64,000 nucleotides of DNA from Haloarchaeobius sp. HME9146 (GCF_025399835.1 NZ_JAODVR010000001.1:1922001-1986000); one strand, 5' to 3'. Positions 26,127-34,699 are shown, numbered from the stretch's first letter. Notes: a model not told the origin generated them from the sequence alone. Numbers and translations are program-made.

Positions 26127-26960
26127 TTACGGCGCTCTGGTCCCCGAGTGCGGTGGCGGGAGCAACACGTCGGTCTCCGGCTGTTCCCGTCGCCAGGTCC
26201 CCCAGTCCGTTATCGTCGACGGCACGATGTCGAGCCGTCGCCCTTCTAGCGGGCCACAGATGGCCTGCCCGAGCAACTGACTCCAGTAGCTGCCGGTGGC
26301 GTCGTCGGCCATGACGAGGTTCCCCGAGACGCGAATCCGCTGGTCGGGCGAACTGTCGTTCACCGCGGCGGCCCACGCCCGTCCTGCGTCCTCGGCCGCC
26401 CCGGCCTGCACCCCGGGTGGTCGCCAGAGCAACCCGGTGGCCTGGAAGTTGGTCGCCCCGTCCTGCCCGTTGATGCGCCGGTCCGCGACGAGGCCGGACT
26501 TGCAGATGGGGCAGTACGTGACCAGGACGGGCAGGTCGCCGAGCCAGTCGTCGACGACCTCGTGGTACCAGAGGATCGAGAGGGGGTAGGCACGCGCCTG
26601 CCCGTCGTGTTCGAGCCCGACGACCGTCCGCGACTCGCCGATTCGGCCGTCGGGGCCGTACCGGTCGCGCACCTCGTGATTCGACCAGTCCGGCGCGTAT
26701 GCGGGGTCGTCTATCTCGGCGAGGGCGGCCGGGACCACGTCTTCGGAGCAGACGGTTTTCGGGAAGCCCTGCTCGGCGAGCGAGAGCTCGGTGTAGGGAC
26801 CCGGCCCGGTCGTTCCGTGGTTCGTCGTCGTGCCGGTTGTCGACCCGTCGCTGCCACCGAACCCGGCACAGCCTGCGAGACTTCCGCCGATGCCGGTCGC
26901 GACGGCTGTGAGTAGTCGGCGGCGCGACGTTCGCTCTCCAGTTTCGAACCCGCGCGTCAT
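26127..26960 (-). CDS. DUF3179 Tat lipoprotein (second of a pair)
   Basis: The 277-residue protein begins with a Tat-type lipoprotein signal: SRRRLLTAVATG, lipobox SLAGC with Cys at residue 31. A Thr/Gly-rich linker follows, then a DUF3179 domain. The domain contains DPAYAPDWSNHEV, RAYPLSILWYHEVVDD and the conserved VTYCPICKSGLVADR around residues 145-160. The CPxC cysteines and nearby residues suggest a metal or redox site. The function of DUF3179 is not known. ATG 26960 overlaps the stop of the upstream paralog (ATGA), so both are made together. The protein sits on the outer membrane face. Confidence 0.83.
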   Translation of the reverse strand: MTRGFETGERTSRRRLLTAVATGIGGSLAGCAGFGGSDGSTTGTTTNHGTTGPGPYTELSLAEQGFPKTVCSEDVVPAALAEIDDPAYAPDWSNHEVRDRYGPDGRIGESRTVVGLEHDGQARAYPLSILWYHEVVDDWLGDLPVLVTYCPICKSGLVADRRINGQDGATNFQATGLLWRPPGVQAGAAEDAGRAWAAAVNDSSPDQRIRVSGNLVMADDATGSYWSQLLGQAICGPLEGRRLDIVPSTITDWGTWRREQPETDVLLPPPHSGTRAP

Positions 26961-28135
26961 CCGTACACCCCCGTCTCGGGCGCGAACGACGCCCACGCGA
27001 ACCAGAACATCGGTGGGTACGGGGTCGACGGTTCGAGGGTCTGGCCCTCGTAGGGACCGTCGACGGCACGACCGGACGCGACCCGCCAGTTGGACCCGCC
27101 GGCCTGGAGGTCGCCGGTCGGGCCAGGTCTGAACCGGAGGGTCTCGCCGCCGACCCGGCGGTCGTAGGCGACGAGCGTCCCGTCTTCCGTCGCCGCGACG
27201 ACGACCGGGAGCCCGCCCACCGTGTCCTGGACCAGCCCCTGTCGCTTCACCCGGGAGAACGGGTATGCCCTGGTCACATCCCCAGCGACGACGCCGATGA
27301 CGAGCGCCTTGGGATGCAACCGGTCGTCGTCGAAATCGGTGTTCTCCAGGCCGATGACGGCCGAGTACTCGTAGCCGGCGTACGGGTCGCGGTTCACGTC
27401 CCGCGTGACCTCCCCCTTCACCGTGAGTGATTCCGGCGCGGGCAGGAGCACCTCGGTGTCGGGGTGTTCGGTTCGCCACTGCTCCCAGGTGGTCCGGGTC
27501 GCCGGTCGCAGAGCGAGCTCGTCGCCAGTTCGCGGCCCCCGGATGGCGGTCGCGATGACCTGACTCCAGAGGCTCTCGGTCACGTCGTCGTACATCACGA
27601 GGTCGGAGTGCCAGAGCCAGCCTGAAACCCCGAAGGTCGCGGTCTCTCCCGCGACCTCGCGCTCGGCGACCACGCTCGACCCACAGAGCGGGCAGAAGGT
27701 GACGGCGAGTGGGTCGCCCGCGACCACGTCGTTGACTATCTCGTGCCAGCGCATGACCCGGAGGGGGTACGCCCGAACGACGCCGTCGATGGCCAGCCCG
27801 ATGACCTCGTCCTTCGGATGCAGCCGCGGTTCGATGGGCAGAATCTCGCCGAACTCGGTTCGCGCCTCGAACCGGATTCCCGCCCAGTCCGCGCCGAAAG
27901 CTGGCTCCGTGATGGCCGGGATGGCGTCCTGTAGCGCGCCGCGGACCAGCTCGGACTCGGGGACCGGCAGGTCGGTCGCAGTCGGTCGTCCAGGACCCGT
28001 CGGTGAGCGTCCAGTCGAGCCGCCTGCCTCCTGCGCGCCCAGCTGAATGCATCCCGCGAGGCCGACGCTCCCCGACAGCCCCGCGCCAGCCAGGCCGGTC
28101 GCTGCCAGCCGTTCGAGGTAGCGTCGTCGCTCCAT
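26957..28135 (-). CDS. DUF3179 Tat lipoprotein (first of a pair)
   Basis: The 392-residue protein starts at ATG 28135 with ERRRYLERLAATG and a lipobox-like VGLAGC (Cys near residue 29). It has a DUF3179 domain: DEVIGLAIDGVVRAYPLRVMRWHE and VTFCPLCGSSVVAER near 130-150. A second repeat-like half includes EVIGVVAGDVTRAYPFSRVKR-type sequence (about 275-300), so it is about a hundred residues longer than its neighbour. The CPLCGS motif retains both cysteines. It is divergent from the TlpA-like gene, with about 100 bases between starts, which suggests a joint role in extracytoplasmic redox or metal handling, but this is inference. Confidence 0.83.
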   Translation of the reverse strand: MERRRYLERLAATGLAGAGLSGSVGLAGCIQLGAQEAGGSTGRSPTGPGRPTATDLPVPESELVRGALQDAIPAITEPAFGADWAGIRFEARTEFGEILPIEPRLHPKDEVIGLAIDGVVRAYPLRVMRWHEIVNDVVAGDPLAVTFCPLCGSSVVAEREVAGETATFGVSGWLWHSDLVMYDDVTESLWSQVIATAIRGPRTGDELALRPATRTTWEQWRTEHPDTEVLLPAPESLTVKGEVTRDVNRDPYAGYEYSAVIGLENTDFDDDRLHPKALVIGVVAGDVTRAYPFSRVKRQGLVQDTVGGLPVVVAATEDGTLVAYDRRVGGETLRFRPGPTGDLQAGGSNWRVASGRAVDGPYEGQTLEPSTPYPPMFWFAWASFAPETGVYG

Positions 28136-28235
28136 GCGGGGAGTCACGGGAGCAGGGGCAAAGACCTCTCGCGGTCGTGCGTCACGGACTCACACGACCA
28201 GAGAGACGATGATGGGGTCCAGCGTATCAGTGGGT

Positions 28236-28754
28236 ATGCGACCCTCCAGACGCCGACTACTCGCCGCGAGTGCGAGCAGCATCGCCGGACTGGCGGGCTG
28301 TCTCGGGCGCATCGGCGGCGGTCCCGCCGCGCCCGGCCCAGGGGAACTCCACGCCCTCGACGTCGGCGGCTCTCCCGGCGGTATCGTCCCCGTCCACCCC
28401 GCCGACTCGGTCGTCGTGCTGGACTTCTTCGCGACGTGGTGTGCGCCGTGCAAGCCCCAGATGGCGGAGCTCCGGACCGTCCGCGAGGAGTTCGGCGACG
28501 AGGTCTCCATCGTCTCCATCACGGGCGAGACCGACCGAGGGACGGTCGCGGACTTCTGGACCGAGTATCAGGGTACCTGGCCGGTTGCCATCGATTCGAG
28601 TGGTGAAACCGCCCGTGAACACGACGTTCGCGGCCTACCCACGATGCTCGTGTTCCCACCCGGTGGAGGGGCCGGCGACGAGGTCTGGCGACACACCGGC
28701 CTCGCCGCGGCCGGAGACGTGATTTCGGCTATCGAAGACGCCTCTGCGAACTGA
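28236..28754 (+). CDS. TlpA/ResA-like thioredoxin lipoprotein
   Basis: The 172-residue protein has a Tat-type signal (RPSRRRLLAASASS) and lipobox LAGC (Cys at 22), then a thioredoxin fold. The redox site is WCAPC (C69 and C72), preceded by VVVLDFFAT. The cis-proline region is VRGLPTMLVF near residue 132. Members of this family reduce cytochrome c apoprotein or other disulfides outside the cell. The start is ATG 28236; two ATGs upstream (28209, 28212) are possible but would place extra residues before the twin arginines. It faces the DUF3179 pair across a divergent promoter region. Confidence 0.85.
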   Translation: MRPSRRRLLAASASSIAGLAGCLGRIGGGPAAPGPGELHALDVGGSPGGIVPVHPADSVVVLDFFATWCAPCKPQMAELRTVREEFGDEVSIVSITGETDRGTVADFWTEYQGTWPVAIDSSGETAREHDVRGLPTMLVFPPGGGAGDEVWRHTGLAAAGDVISAIEDASAN

Positions 28755-28795
28755 ACTCGGCGGCTTTTAGTGCTCACGCCCGGGACTCCGTGGCG

Positions 28796-29197
28796 ATGAC
28801 CGAGGACCACCCGCTCGCGACCGTCGAGACGCTCGCCCTCGTCGCGCTGGGTGGCTTCGCCGGGGCGAACGCCCGGTTCGTCGTGGACCAGGGGCTGTCT
28901 GGCCTCCCGACCGGACTTGCTGGGACTCTCGCCGCCAACATCTGTGGCTGCGTCTTGCTCGGGTTCGTCCTCTACGAGGAGGTCCACGTCGGCGTGTTCT
29001 CCCGGCAACTCCGAGTCGCGCTGGGCACCGGCTTCCTGTCGTCCTTCACGACGTACAGCACATTCGCCGTCGAGACCGCGACGAGCGCGCCGATGCTCGC
29101 GCTCGCAAACGTCGGCGCGAACTACGCCCTCGGATTTGCCGGGGTGCTGCTCGGCCGCTGGCTCGCACTTTCCTTTGCTGCGGAGGTGGATGCCTGA
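28796..29197 (+). CDS. crcB: Fluoride channel CrcB/Fluc, first of a pair
   Basis: The 133-residue protein has the four-helix Fluc fold. Features are GGFAGANARFVVDQG in helix 1, ANICGCVLLGF with the conserved Asn, and GTGFLSSFTTYSTFAVE, which carries the pore Phe and Thr/Ser track. Fluc channels export fluoride and work as antiparallel dual-topology dimers. The neighbouring gene encodes the second member. ATG 28796 is used; a GTG two codons earlier (28790) is possible. No fluoride riboswitch motif is visible in the 41-base gap to the upstream gene. A GCTTTTAGT box lies about 25 bases ahead. Confidence 0.92.
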   Translation: MTEDHPLATVETLALVALGGFAGANARFVVDQGLSGLPTGLAGTLAANICGCVLLGFVLYEEVHVGVFSRQLRVALGTGFLSSFTTYSTFAVETATSAPMLALANVGANYALGFAGVLLGRWLALSFAAEVDA

Positions 29198-29562
29198 TGG
29201 CGATTGCGCCGGCGTATCTGGTGGGCCTGGGCGGGGCGCTCGGGGCTGTGTTACGGCACTGGGTGTACGCCCACCTGAAGCGCGAGGGCGACCCGGTCCC
29301 CAGGGCGACCCTGACGGTGAACGTGCTGGGGAGCATCGTGCTGGGGTTCGTGACGTTCTCCGGAGCTGGTGGTGACGTGGCGCTGTTCGTCGGAACCGGG
29401 GCATGTGGGGCCTTTACGACCTTCTCGAGCTTCGGCTTCGAGACCGTTGATAGGTGGTCCTCGGGCGAGAAGCGGGCGGCGGTGCTGAACGCGGGTGGGA
29501 ATCTGGTGTTGTCGCTTGGTGGGGTTGCGGTCGGGTGGCTGGTGGCTGGCTTCGTGGTCTGA
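29197..29562 (+). CDS. crcB: Fluoride channel CrcB/Fluc, second of a pair
   Basis: The 121-residue partner overlaps the last base of the first crcB stop (TGATG). It shows GGALGAVLRHWVYAHL, TLTVNVLGSIVLGF and GTGACGAFTTFSSFGFET, the same functional signatures. Pairs of adjacent small crcB genes normally encode two subunits of opposite topology that form a heterodimer, and that is the likely arrangement here. The protein lies in the cytoplasmic membrane. Translation is presumably coupled to the first gene. Confidence 0.92.
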   Translation: MAIAPAYLVGLGGALGAVLRHWVYAHLKREGDPVPRATLTVNVLGSIVLGFVTFSGAGGDVALFVGTGACGAFTTFSSFGFETVDRWSSGEKRAAVLNAGGNLVLSLGGVAVGWLVAGFVV

Positions 29563-29890
29563 GACCTGCAATTCTGGGTTACTGGAACCGCTTCGTTTTC
29601 GAGATATCTCTGAGAGTGTCTGGTGGACGTGTTCTTCGACTACAATCACTGGTGTCCATGACCGCCCCGCACCACACCCTCCCCAGCCGATTTCGAGGCT
29701 CGTTCCGCTCCGCTCCACTGCGCTTCTCATCCCTCGCGCGAGTCGATGGGCAGCCTCACTCACGCTCGGCCTGCCCGCCAGCACGCGCCACCCGGAAACC
29801 TCGAAGAATACCATCTGACCCGGTCCCCCACAATCGACCAGTATCGACTGTAACGGTAGAACTTTCATGGACGCTTGCTACGCCACAGAT
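29563..29890. other. Intergenic region between crcB and ribH
   Basis: This 328-base gap holds no convincing coding frame. Its middle (29660-29803) looks like a dispersed haloarchaeal intergenic repeat, listed separately. The ribH promoter must lie in the last 60 bases, where gaccggtcccccacaatcgaccagtatcgact offers only weak AT content. Confidence 0.6.
29660..29803. repeat. Probable copy of a dispersed haloarchaeal intergenic repeat
   Basis: The sequence has a characteristic pyrimidine-rich, low-complexity texture: CCGCACCACACCCTCCCC near its start, CTCGTTCCGCTCCGCTCC and CTGCGCTTCTCATCCC in the middle, and GCCTCACTCACGCTCGGCC with CAGCACGCGCCACC at its end. From memory, sequences of this kind recur between genes in several haloarchaeal genomes. 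No second copy was seen in this window, and the edges are approximate. It carries no gene and no clear terminal inverted repeat. Confidence 0.45.
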
Positions 29891-30292
29891 ATGACCTCGC
29901 TCGGACTGGTGGTCGCGGAGTTCAACGCGCCCGTCACGGAGCAGATGGAGGAGGCCGCCCGCGAGGCGGCCGAGTCGGCCGGTGCTGACATCGTCGAGAC
30001 GGTCCAGGTGCCCGGCGCGTACGATTCGCCCCTCGCGGCGGACCGCCTTGCGCGTCGCGACGACGTGGACGCGGTCGCGGTCCTCGGGTCCATCATCACC
30101 GGGGACACCGACCACGACCAGGTCATCGGGCACGCGACCGCCCAGAAGCTGACCGACGTGAGCCTCGAACGGGACAAACCCGTCACGCTCGGCGTCACCG
30201 GTCCGGGGATGAGCGCGGCCGAAGCCTACGAACGCGTCGAGAACGCGGCGTCGGCCGTCGAGGGTGCTGTCAAACTGGTAGAACGACTATGA
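29891..30292 (+). CDS. ribH: 6,7-Dimethyl-8-ribityllumazine synthase
   Basis: RibH condenses the ribityl-diaminouracil with dihydroxybutanone phosphate, the penultimate step of riboflavin synthesis. The 133-residue protein has the GLVVAEFNAPVTEQM strand with the substrate-binding aromatic residue, the QVPGAYDSPLAADRL motif, and the catalytic region GSIITGDTDHDQVIG with its His. The length is a little short of bacterial RibH (about 150) but normal for archaea. ATG 29891 is preferred to a start eight codons earlier, which adds a cysteine-containing leader. The stop overlaps the next start (ATGA). Confidence 0.93.
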   Translation: MTSLGLVVAEFNAPVTEQMEEAAREAAESAGADIVETVQVPGAYDSPLAADRLARRDDVDAVAVLGSIITGDTDHDQVIGHATAQKLTDVSLERDKPVTLGVTGPGMSAAEAYERVENAASAVEGAVKLVERL

Positions 30293-31440
30293 GTATGGAA
30301 TTCGCAGACCGCGTAACGAGAGTCGAACCGTCCGCAACCCTGGCAATCTCGAACAAGGCGTCGGCCCTGGAGGCCGACGGCGTGGACGTGGTTGACCTGA
30401 GCGTCGGCGCGCCGGACTTCCCGACGCCGGAGAACATCGTGCAGGCCGCCGAGGACGCCATGGAAGCCGGCCACACCGGCTACACGTCCTCGAACGGCAT
30501 CCCGCAGCTGAAAGACGCCATCGTGGAGAAGCTCCGCGGTGACGGCCTCGAGCAGTACGAGGCGGAGAACATCATCGTGACCCCGGGCGCGAAGCAGGCG
30601 CTGTACGAGGTCATCCAGGCCCTCATCGACGACGGCGACGAGGTCGTCCTCCTCGACCCGGCGTGGGTGTCCTACGAGGCGATGGTGAAGATGGCCGGCG
30701 GGTCGCTGAACCGCGTCGACCTCTCCGAGTCGGACTTCCAGCTCGAACCCGCACTCGACGACCTCGCCGCTGCCGTCAGCGACGAAACCGAGTTGCTCGT
30801 CGTGAACTCGCCGTCGAACCCGACCGGCGCGGTGTACTCCGACGCCGCACTCGAGGGTGTTCGCGACCTCGCCGTCGAGCACGACTTCGCGGTCATCTCC
30901 GACGAGATCTACAAGGAGATCACCTACGGCGTCGAGATGACGAGTCTGGGCACGCTCGAGGGCATGGAGGACCGCACCATCACGGTCAACGGCTTCTCGA
31001 AGGCCTACTCGATGACCGGCTGGCGGCTGGGCTACTTCGCCGCGCCGGAGGAACTCGTCAGCGAGGCGGGCAAGCTCCACAGCCACTCGGTCTCGTGTGC
31101 GACGAACTTCGTCCAGCACGCGGGCGTCGAGGCACTCCAGAACACCGACGAGGCTGTCGCCGAGATGGCCGACGCCTTCGAGGACCGCCGCGACCTGCTC
31201 GTCGACCTGTTCGCCGAGCACGGCGTCGACGTGGCCGTCCCGGACGGCGCGTTCTACATGATGCTTCCCGTCGACGATGACGATACGGCATGGTGTGAGG
31301 GCGCTATCGAGGACGCCCACGTCGCGACGGTTCCCGGCAGCGCCTTCGGCACGCCGGGCTACGCGCGGCTCTCATATGCGGCCAGCGAGGAACGCCTGCG
31401 CGAGGGCGTCGAGCGCCTCGCGGACGCCGGCTACCTGTAG
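30289..31440 (+). CDS. Class I/II pyridoxal-phosphate aminotransferase (aspartate aminotransferase-like)
   Basis: The 383-residue protein is a fold-type I aminotransferase. The PLP lysine is K238 in NGFSKAYSMTGWRLGY. The SNPTG motif (residues 176-180), AVISDEIYKEITY (near 201-213) and the C-terminal arginine in YARLSYA (substrate carboxylate) are conserved. It fits the archaeal/thermophilic aspartate aminotransferase group, but related enzymes transaminate alanine, aromatic or branched amino acids, so the substrate is open. It overlaps ribH by four bases; a metabolic link with riboflavin synthesis is not obvious. Confidence 0.9.
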   Translation: MSMEFADRVTRVEPSATLAISNKASALEADGVDVVDLSVGAPDFPTPENIVQAAEDAMEAGHTGYTSSNGIPQLKDAIVEKLRGDGLEQYEAENIIVTPGAKQALYEVIQALIDDGDEVVLLDPAWVSYEAMVKMAGGSLNRVDLSESDFQLEPALDDLAAAVSDETELLVVNSPSNPTGAVYSDAALEGVRDLAVEHDFAVISDEIYKEITYGVEMTSLGTLEGMEDRTITVNGFSKAYSMTGWRLGYFAAPEELVSEAGKLHSHSVSCATNFVQHAGVEALQNTDEAVAEMADAFEDRRDLLVDLFAEHGVDVAVPDGAFYMMLPVDDDDTAWCEGAIEDAHVATVPGSAFGTPGYARLSYAASEERLREGVERLADAGYL

Positions 31441-31552
31441 CGTCGCTTCCAGGCACTGATACCGCGAGGAGACACGCCTTTTCTGGTGTCTCTCAGCTTC
31501 TTGCTGTTCTCGATTCCACCAGTGGCCACGCCACGGGTGTCCTGTCTGCCCG

Positions 31553-32176
31553 ATGTTGTTTTATCGTCTGGGTCGGTCTGTCGACGAGATGGGTGACTCA
31601 GTCTGGGGCGCAGTGGAGGTGAACGTCGAACCGGACGGGACCGCGGACCCGTGGTTCCTCGCCGCGTCGCTCCGCCCCTTCGTCGGTTCGTGGTGGTACG
31701 CCTGGCAGTGCCTGTTCGGGTGGGAGGACGACGATGTCTTCGACCCAGTCTCGCCGGACGGTCGCGGGCTCCCGGACGACCTGTCGTCGGACGTGGAGCG
31801 CCACTACCACGAGGTCGACAGCTGGGGCGAGAACCACGTGACGCTGGCCGAGCTCCGGGCGGTCGACTGGCAGGAGGTCTCCCCACACGAGACCATACTG
31901 TGGCAGCGCCGTGAGGCGGAGGGCCTGGAGTGTCCCCTCTCGGGTCGTGACGAGGACGCCCTCTCGACGGACCAACTCGAAACGCTCGACGCCGGCGGGC
32001 AGGTCACGACGACGACCGACGTCGGCCACACCGTGACGGTGACGCGGGAACGACTCACCCGGGAGTTCGTCTGCCGAGCGGCCGGCTGGTGGTGGGTGAT
32101 CCACGAGCTGATGGAGCACCTGACCGATCGAATCTACCGGGCCGAGGGGGTCCGGCTGGTCGTCTGGCGGTGGTGA
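31553..32176 (+). CDS. Tryptophan-rich hypothetical protein
   Basis: I do not recognise this 207-residue soluble protein. It is rich in Trp (14 or so), notably SWWYAWQCLFGWEDDDVF near residue 47 and AAGWWWVIHELMEHL near 175. It contains a ring of conserved-looking acidic residues and no signal peptide. The ATG at 31553 sits close to a T-rich patch (ttgttttatcg) that overlaps its first codons, so the true start may be ATG 31589 (MGDSVWG). Its neighbour downstream is a convergent histidine kinase. No operon partner. Confidence 0.6.
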   Translation: MLFYRLGRSVDEMGDSVWGAVEVNVEPDGTADPWFLAASLRPFVGSWWYAWQCLFGWEDDDVFDPVSPDGRGLPDDLSSDVERHYHEVDSWGENHVTLAELRAVDWQEVSPHETILWQRREAEGLECPLSGRDEDALSTDQLETLDAGGQVTTTTDVGHTVTVTRERLTREFVCRAAGWWWVIHELMEHLTDRIYRAEGVRLVVWRW

Positions 32177-32228
32177 CAGGCGCGACGAGCAGGCCTCCGC
32201 TGTGCCGAGGTCCCGTTGCCCACGGGGG

Positions 32229-33650
32229 CTAGGCGAACGTCACACCACTGATTTCGAAACACGCTCCGCCCATCGATTCGGGCGGGTCGACCACGGCTAT
32301 CTGCCAGCCGTGGGCTTCCGCGATGTCCTCGACGATGGCGAGGCCGAAGCCGGTCCCGGACTCCGCGGTGGTGTAGCCGTGCTCGAACACCTGTTCGCGG
32401 TCGTCCGGGGGGATACCGGGCCCGTCGTCGATGACGCGAAAACCGGACTCGGTCGTCTCGACCCGGACGGTCACCCCGTCCCCGGTAGGGTCGGGCTCCG
32501 CCCGGCTGTTCGTGGAAGCATGTTCCACGCTATTCCGGTACAGGTTCTCGAAGAGCTGGCGGAGCCGGCCGTCGTCCGCGAGGATGGGCGTGTCGGCGGT
32601 CTCGACCTCGAGGGTCGCGTCCGGGGCGTCGACCGTCACCCACGCCTGTTTCGCCACCGTCTCGGGGTCCACTGGCCTGGGGTCCTCGACGTCCTGGCCG
32701 TTCCGGGCGAGCGTGAGCAGGTCGTCGACGAGTTCCGCCATCCGGTCGAGCGACGCCTCGATGCCGTCCAGTCGATCCAGGTCGTCCGTCAGCCGGACGA
32801 GGTCGAGGTTGCCCCGGGCGACGTTGAGCGGATTCCGGAGGTCGTGGCTGACCACCTGGGCGAACTGCTCCAGGCGCTCGTTCTGGCGCTCCAGTTCGGT
32901 CTCGTACGCCTTGCGTTCGGTAACCTCGCGGGCGACGAAGACGACGTACTCCTCGTCTACCCCTTCGAGTGGGCGGGTTCGCGCCTCGAACCAGAACGTC
33001 TCGTCCTGGAACGTCACGTCGTATTCCATCTCCTGCTCCTCGCCGGTCCCCAGCGTCTCGTCGATGATGTCCTGTATCTCCGCGGCGGCCTCCGGGGGCA
33101 GCACTTCGTCGACGGACATCCCGATGACGTCCTCGGGAACGTCGAAGTCGAGCACCTGCTGGTTCGTCTTTATCTCGACGTAGCGACCGTCGGCGTCGTA
33201 GACGATGATGAGGTCTGGGACGGCCTCCGTGATGGCGAGCAGCCCGGCCCGGTTCGTCTGGAGGGTCTTCCCGGAGTCCGGCCCGAGCACCTCGTCGACC
33301 TGTCTTTTCGCGGCCCGCCAGCGACGGCGGACCGTCCGCTCGACGGTCTGGACGAGCGCGATGTCGAAGTCCTGCCCGGTCGCACAGGTAAGCGTCGCAC
33401 CGGCGGCGAGCGCGTCTCCCCGCTCCGCCGCCGGGACGGCCGCGACGATGGGTGTCCCCGGTTGCAGGTCGTACACGTCGGAGACTCCATCGAACGCGGC
33501 GACGGTGGTCGCGACGACGCAGTCGACCGTGGTGTCGACGTATCCCGGCCGGCCACGGACGACCTCGAACCGCTCCTCGACGAGACTCGGGACTCTGCTG
33601 TCGTCGCTGTCGAGTGCGAGTACGCGAATCTCTGTCGGGTCGTCTCCCAT
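32229..33650 (-). CDS. PAS-domain histidine kinase with a degenerate receiver-like N-terminus
   Basis: The 473-residue soluble kinase has three parts. Residues 1-120 read as a receiver-like fold (IRVLALDSDDS, CVVATTVAAFD) without the expected phospho-Asp. A PAS domain (about 140-260) begins with ITEAVPDLIIVYDADGRYV. The kinase core has the H-box VVSHDLRNPLNVARGNL, the N-box LFENLYRNSVEHA and G-boxes DDGPGIP and GTGFGLAIVEDI. It probably autophosphorylates on that His and signals to a separate regulator. ATG 33650 is used. No transmembrane segment was seen, so it senses an internal signal. Confidence 0.87.
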   Translation of the reverse strand: MGDDPTEIRVLALDSDDSRVPSLVEERFEVVRGRPGYVDTTVDCVVATTVAAFDGVSDVYDLQPGTPIVAAVPAAERGDALAAGATLTCATGQDFDIALVQTVERTVRRRWRAAKRQVDEVLGPDSGKTLQTNRAGLLAITEAVPDLIIVYDADGRYVEIKTNQQVLDFDVPEDVIGMSVDEVLPPEAAAEIQDIIDETLGTGEEQEMEYDVTFQDETFWFEARTRPLEGVDEEYVVFVAREVTERKAYETELERQNERLEQFAQVVSHDLRNPLNVARGNLDLVRLTDDLDRLDGIEASLDRMAELVDDLLTLARNGQDVEDPRPVDPETVAKQAWVTVDAPDATLEVETADTPILADDGRLRQLFENLYRNSVEHASTNSRAEPDPTGDGVTVRVETTESGFRVIDDGPGIPPDDREQVFEHGYTTAESGTGFGLAIVEDIAEAHGWQIAVVDPPESMGGACFEISGVTFA

Positions 33651-33759
33651 CCTCACGCTGGTCTGAGACAGAGTTACACAAGCAGTGTCATGATTCTAAC
33701 GGGCACGCGACACACGGGCGACAGGGAGCCGATTCCCGCCTGGGTGACCAGCAGGTCCC

Positions 33760-34200
33760 TCAGGCGCGCTGGTCGAGGATGCGGTCGATGATACGGCCGG
33801 TCGACAGGAGCTCGCCCTCGTACCGCGGGTCGCGGGCCGAGGCTCGCCGCACCTCGCAGTCGATGCCCCGGTTCGCGAGGGCGTCGGCGATGGCGGCCTC
33901 GTCGTGGTGCTGGTCGTGGCCCAGCACGATGTAATCGGGGTCGATGCGCTCGATGGGGACGAAGATGTCCTCGGTGTCGCCGAGGTGAGCCTCGGTGACC
34001 ATCTCGAACGCATCGACCATGTCGCGGCGCTGCCGGTCGGGGAGGATGGGTTTCTCCTTGTGCGTGACGTTCTCACGGCGGGCGATGATGACGTAGAGTT
34101 CGTCACCCATCGCCGCCGCCTCGGAGAGGTAGTGGACGTGGCCGGGGTGCAGGATGTCGAAGGTACCCTGTGCGATGACGGTCGTGGATTTCCCTGTCAT
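33760..34200 (-). CDS. ribL: FAD synthase (archaeal cytidylyltransferase-type)
   Basis: RibL transfers AMP to FMN to make FAD. The 146-residue protein is a small nucleotidyltransferase with [13 protein letters not shown] at 13-25 (HxGH at 18-21). Further on are the [15 protein letters not shown] segment and the C-terminal STGRIIDRI, which corresponds to the SSTxI motif. It resembles the archaeal RibL group rather than bacterial RibF. ATG 34200 is one base from the stop of the JAMM gene upstream, so the two are very likely cotranscribed. Confidence 0.9.
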   Translation of the reverse strand: MTGKSTTVIAQGTFDILHPGHVHYLSEAAAMGDELYVIIARRENVTHKEKPILPDRQRRDMVDAFEMVTEAHLGDTEDIFVPIERIDPDYIVLGHDQHHDEAAIADALANRGIDCEVRRASARDPRYEGELLSTGRIIDRILDQRA

Positions 34201-34201
34201 A

Positions 34202-34699
34202 TCAATCTCGCAGTTCCGCATCGATGTCCGCTTGCGTGAAGTCGAAGAACGATTCCGGGTCGGGCAGGTCCACGTCCAGCACCGGGAGGTCGCGCGGCTC
34301 TCCCTGCTGGTCGAACGCCCGCCAGTCGCCCGAGCGGTAGGGCGCACCCATGATGATGTGGGCGGTCCCCTGCCCGAACGTCGCGATGTCGGCGTCGCTC
34401 GGTCTGAGGACGCCGTTGGGATGCGAGTGGATGCTGCCGAGTGCCCGCATGTCGTTCGGAATCATGTTCGAGTCCAGGGTCGCACTCACCGGGTTCGACG
34501 TGGTCCCCGGGATGACGAGCACGTCGGTGACGACGTACCCGTCCCTGTCGAGGCCGAGCGAGGTTGCGTCGGTCCCCCGGAGCATCCCCATGTACTCGTT
34601 CGGGTGTGTGTCCTCCGCGGCCTCCAGCGCGAACTCGATGGTGTCGCGAGCGATGCCCACGACTGCCTTGCGCTTGAAGAACCGGTCGAACAGTCCCAT
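34202..34699 (-). CDS. JAMM/MPN+ metalloprotease (Mov34/PAD-1 family)
   Basis: The 165-residue protein has the complete JAMM motif: E35 in PNEYMGML, H91-S-H93 in SIHSHPNG, and S101 and D104 in PSDAD (HxHx7SxxD). It should therefore be an active zinc peptidase. In haloarchaea, proteins of this family remove ubiquitin-like SAMP modifiers or process small archaeal modifiers; this is family knowledge, not seen here. The N-terminus begins [15 protein letters not shown]. It is the first gene of a pair with ribL and divergent from the DHH gene. Confidence 0.87.
   Translation of the reverse strand: MGLFDRFFKRKAVVGIARDTIEFALEAAEDTHPNEYMGMLRGTDATSLGLDRDGYVVTDVLVIPGTTSNPVSATLDSNMIPNDMRALGSIHSHPNGVLRPSDADIATFGQGTAHIIMGAPYRSGDWRAFDQQGEPRDLPVLDVDLPDPESFFDFTQADIDAELRD

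Noticed and set aside
28755..28795. Fluoride riboswitch ahead of crcB
   Set aside because: The gap is 41 bases, too short, and no pseudoknot-like pairing was visible.
29454..29894. Possible small genes between crcB and ribH
   Set aside because: Frames are low-complexity and have no promoter or domain; the sequence looks like a repeat rather than coding DNA.
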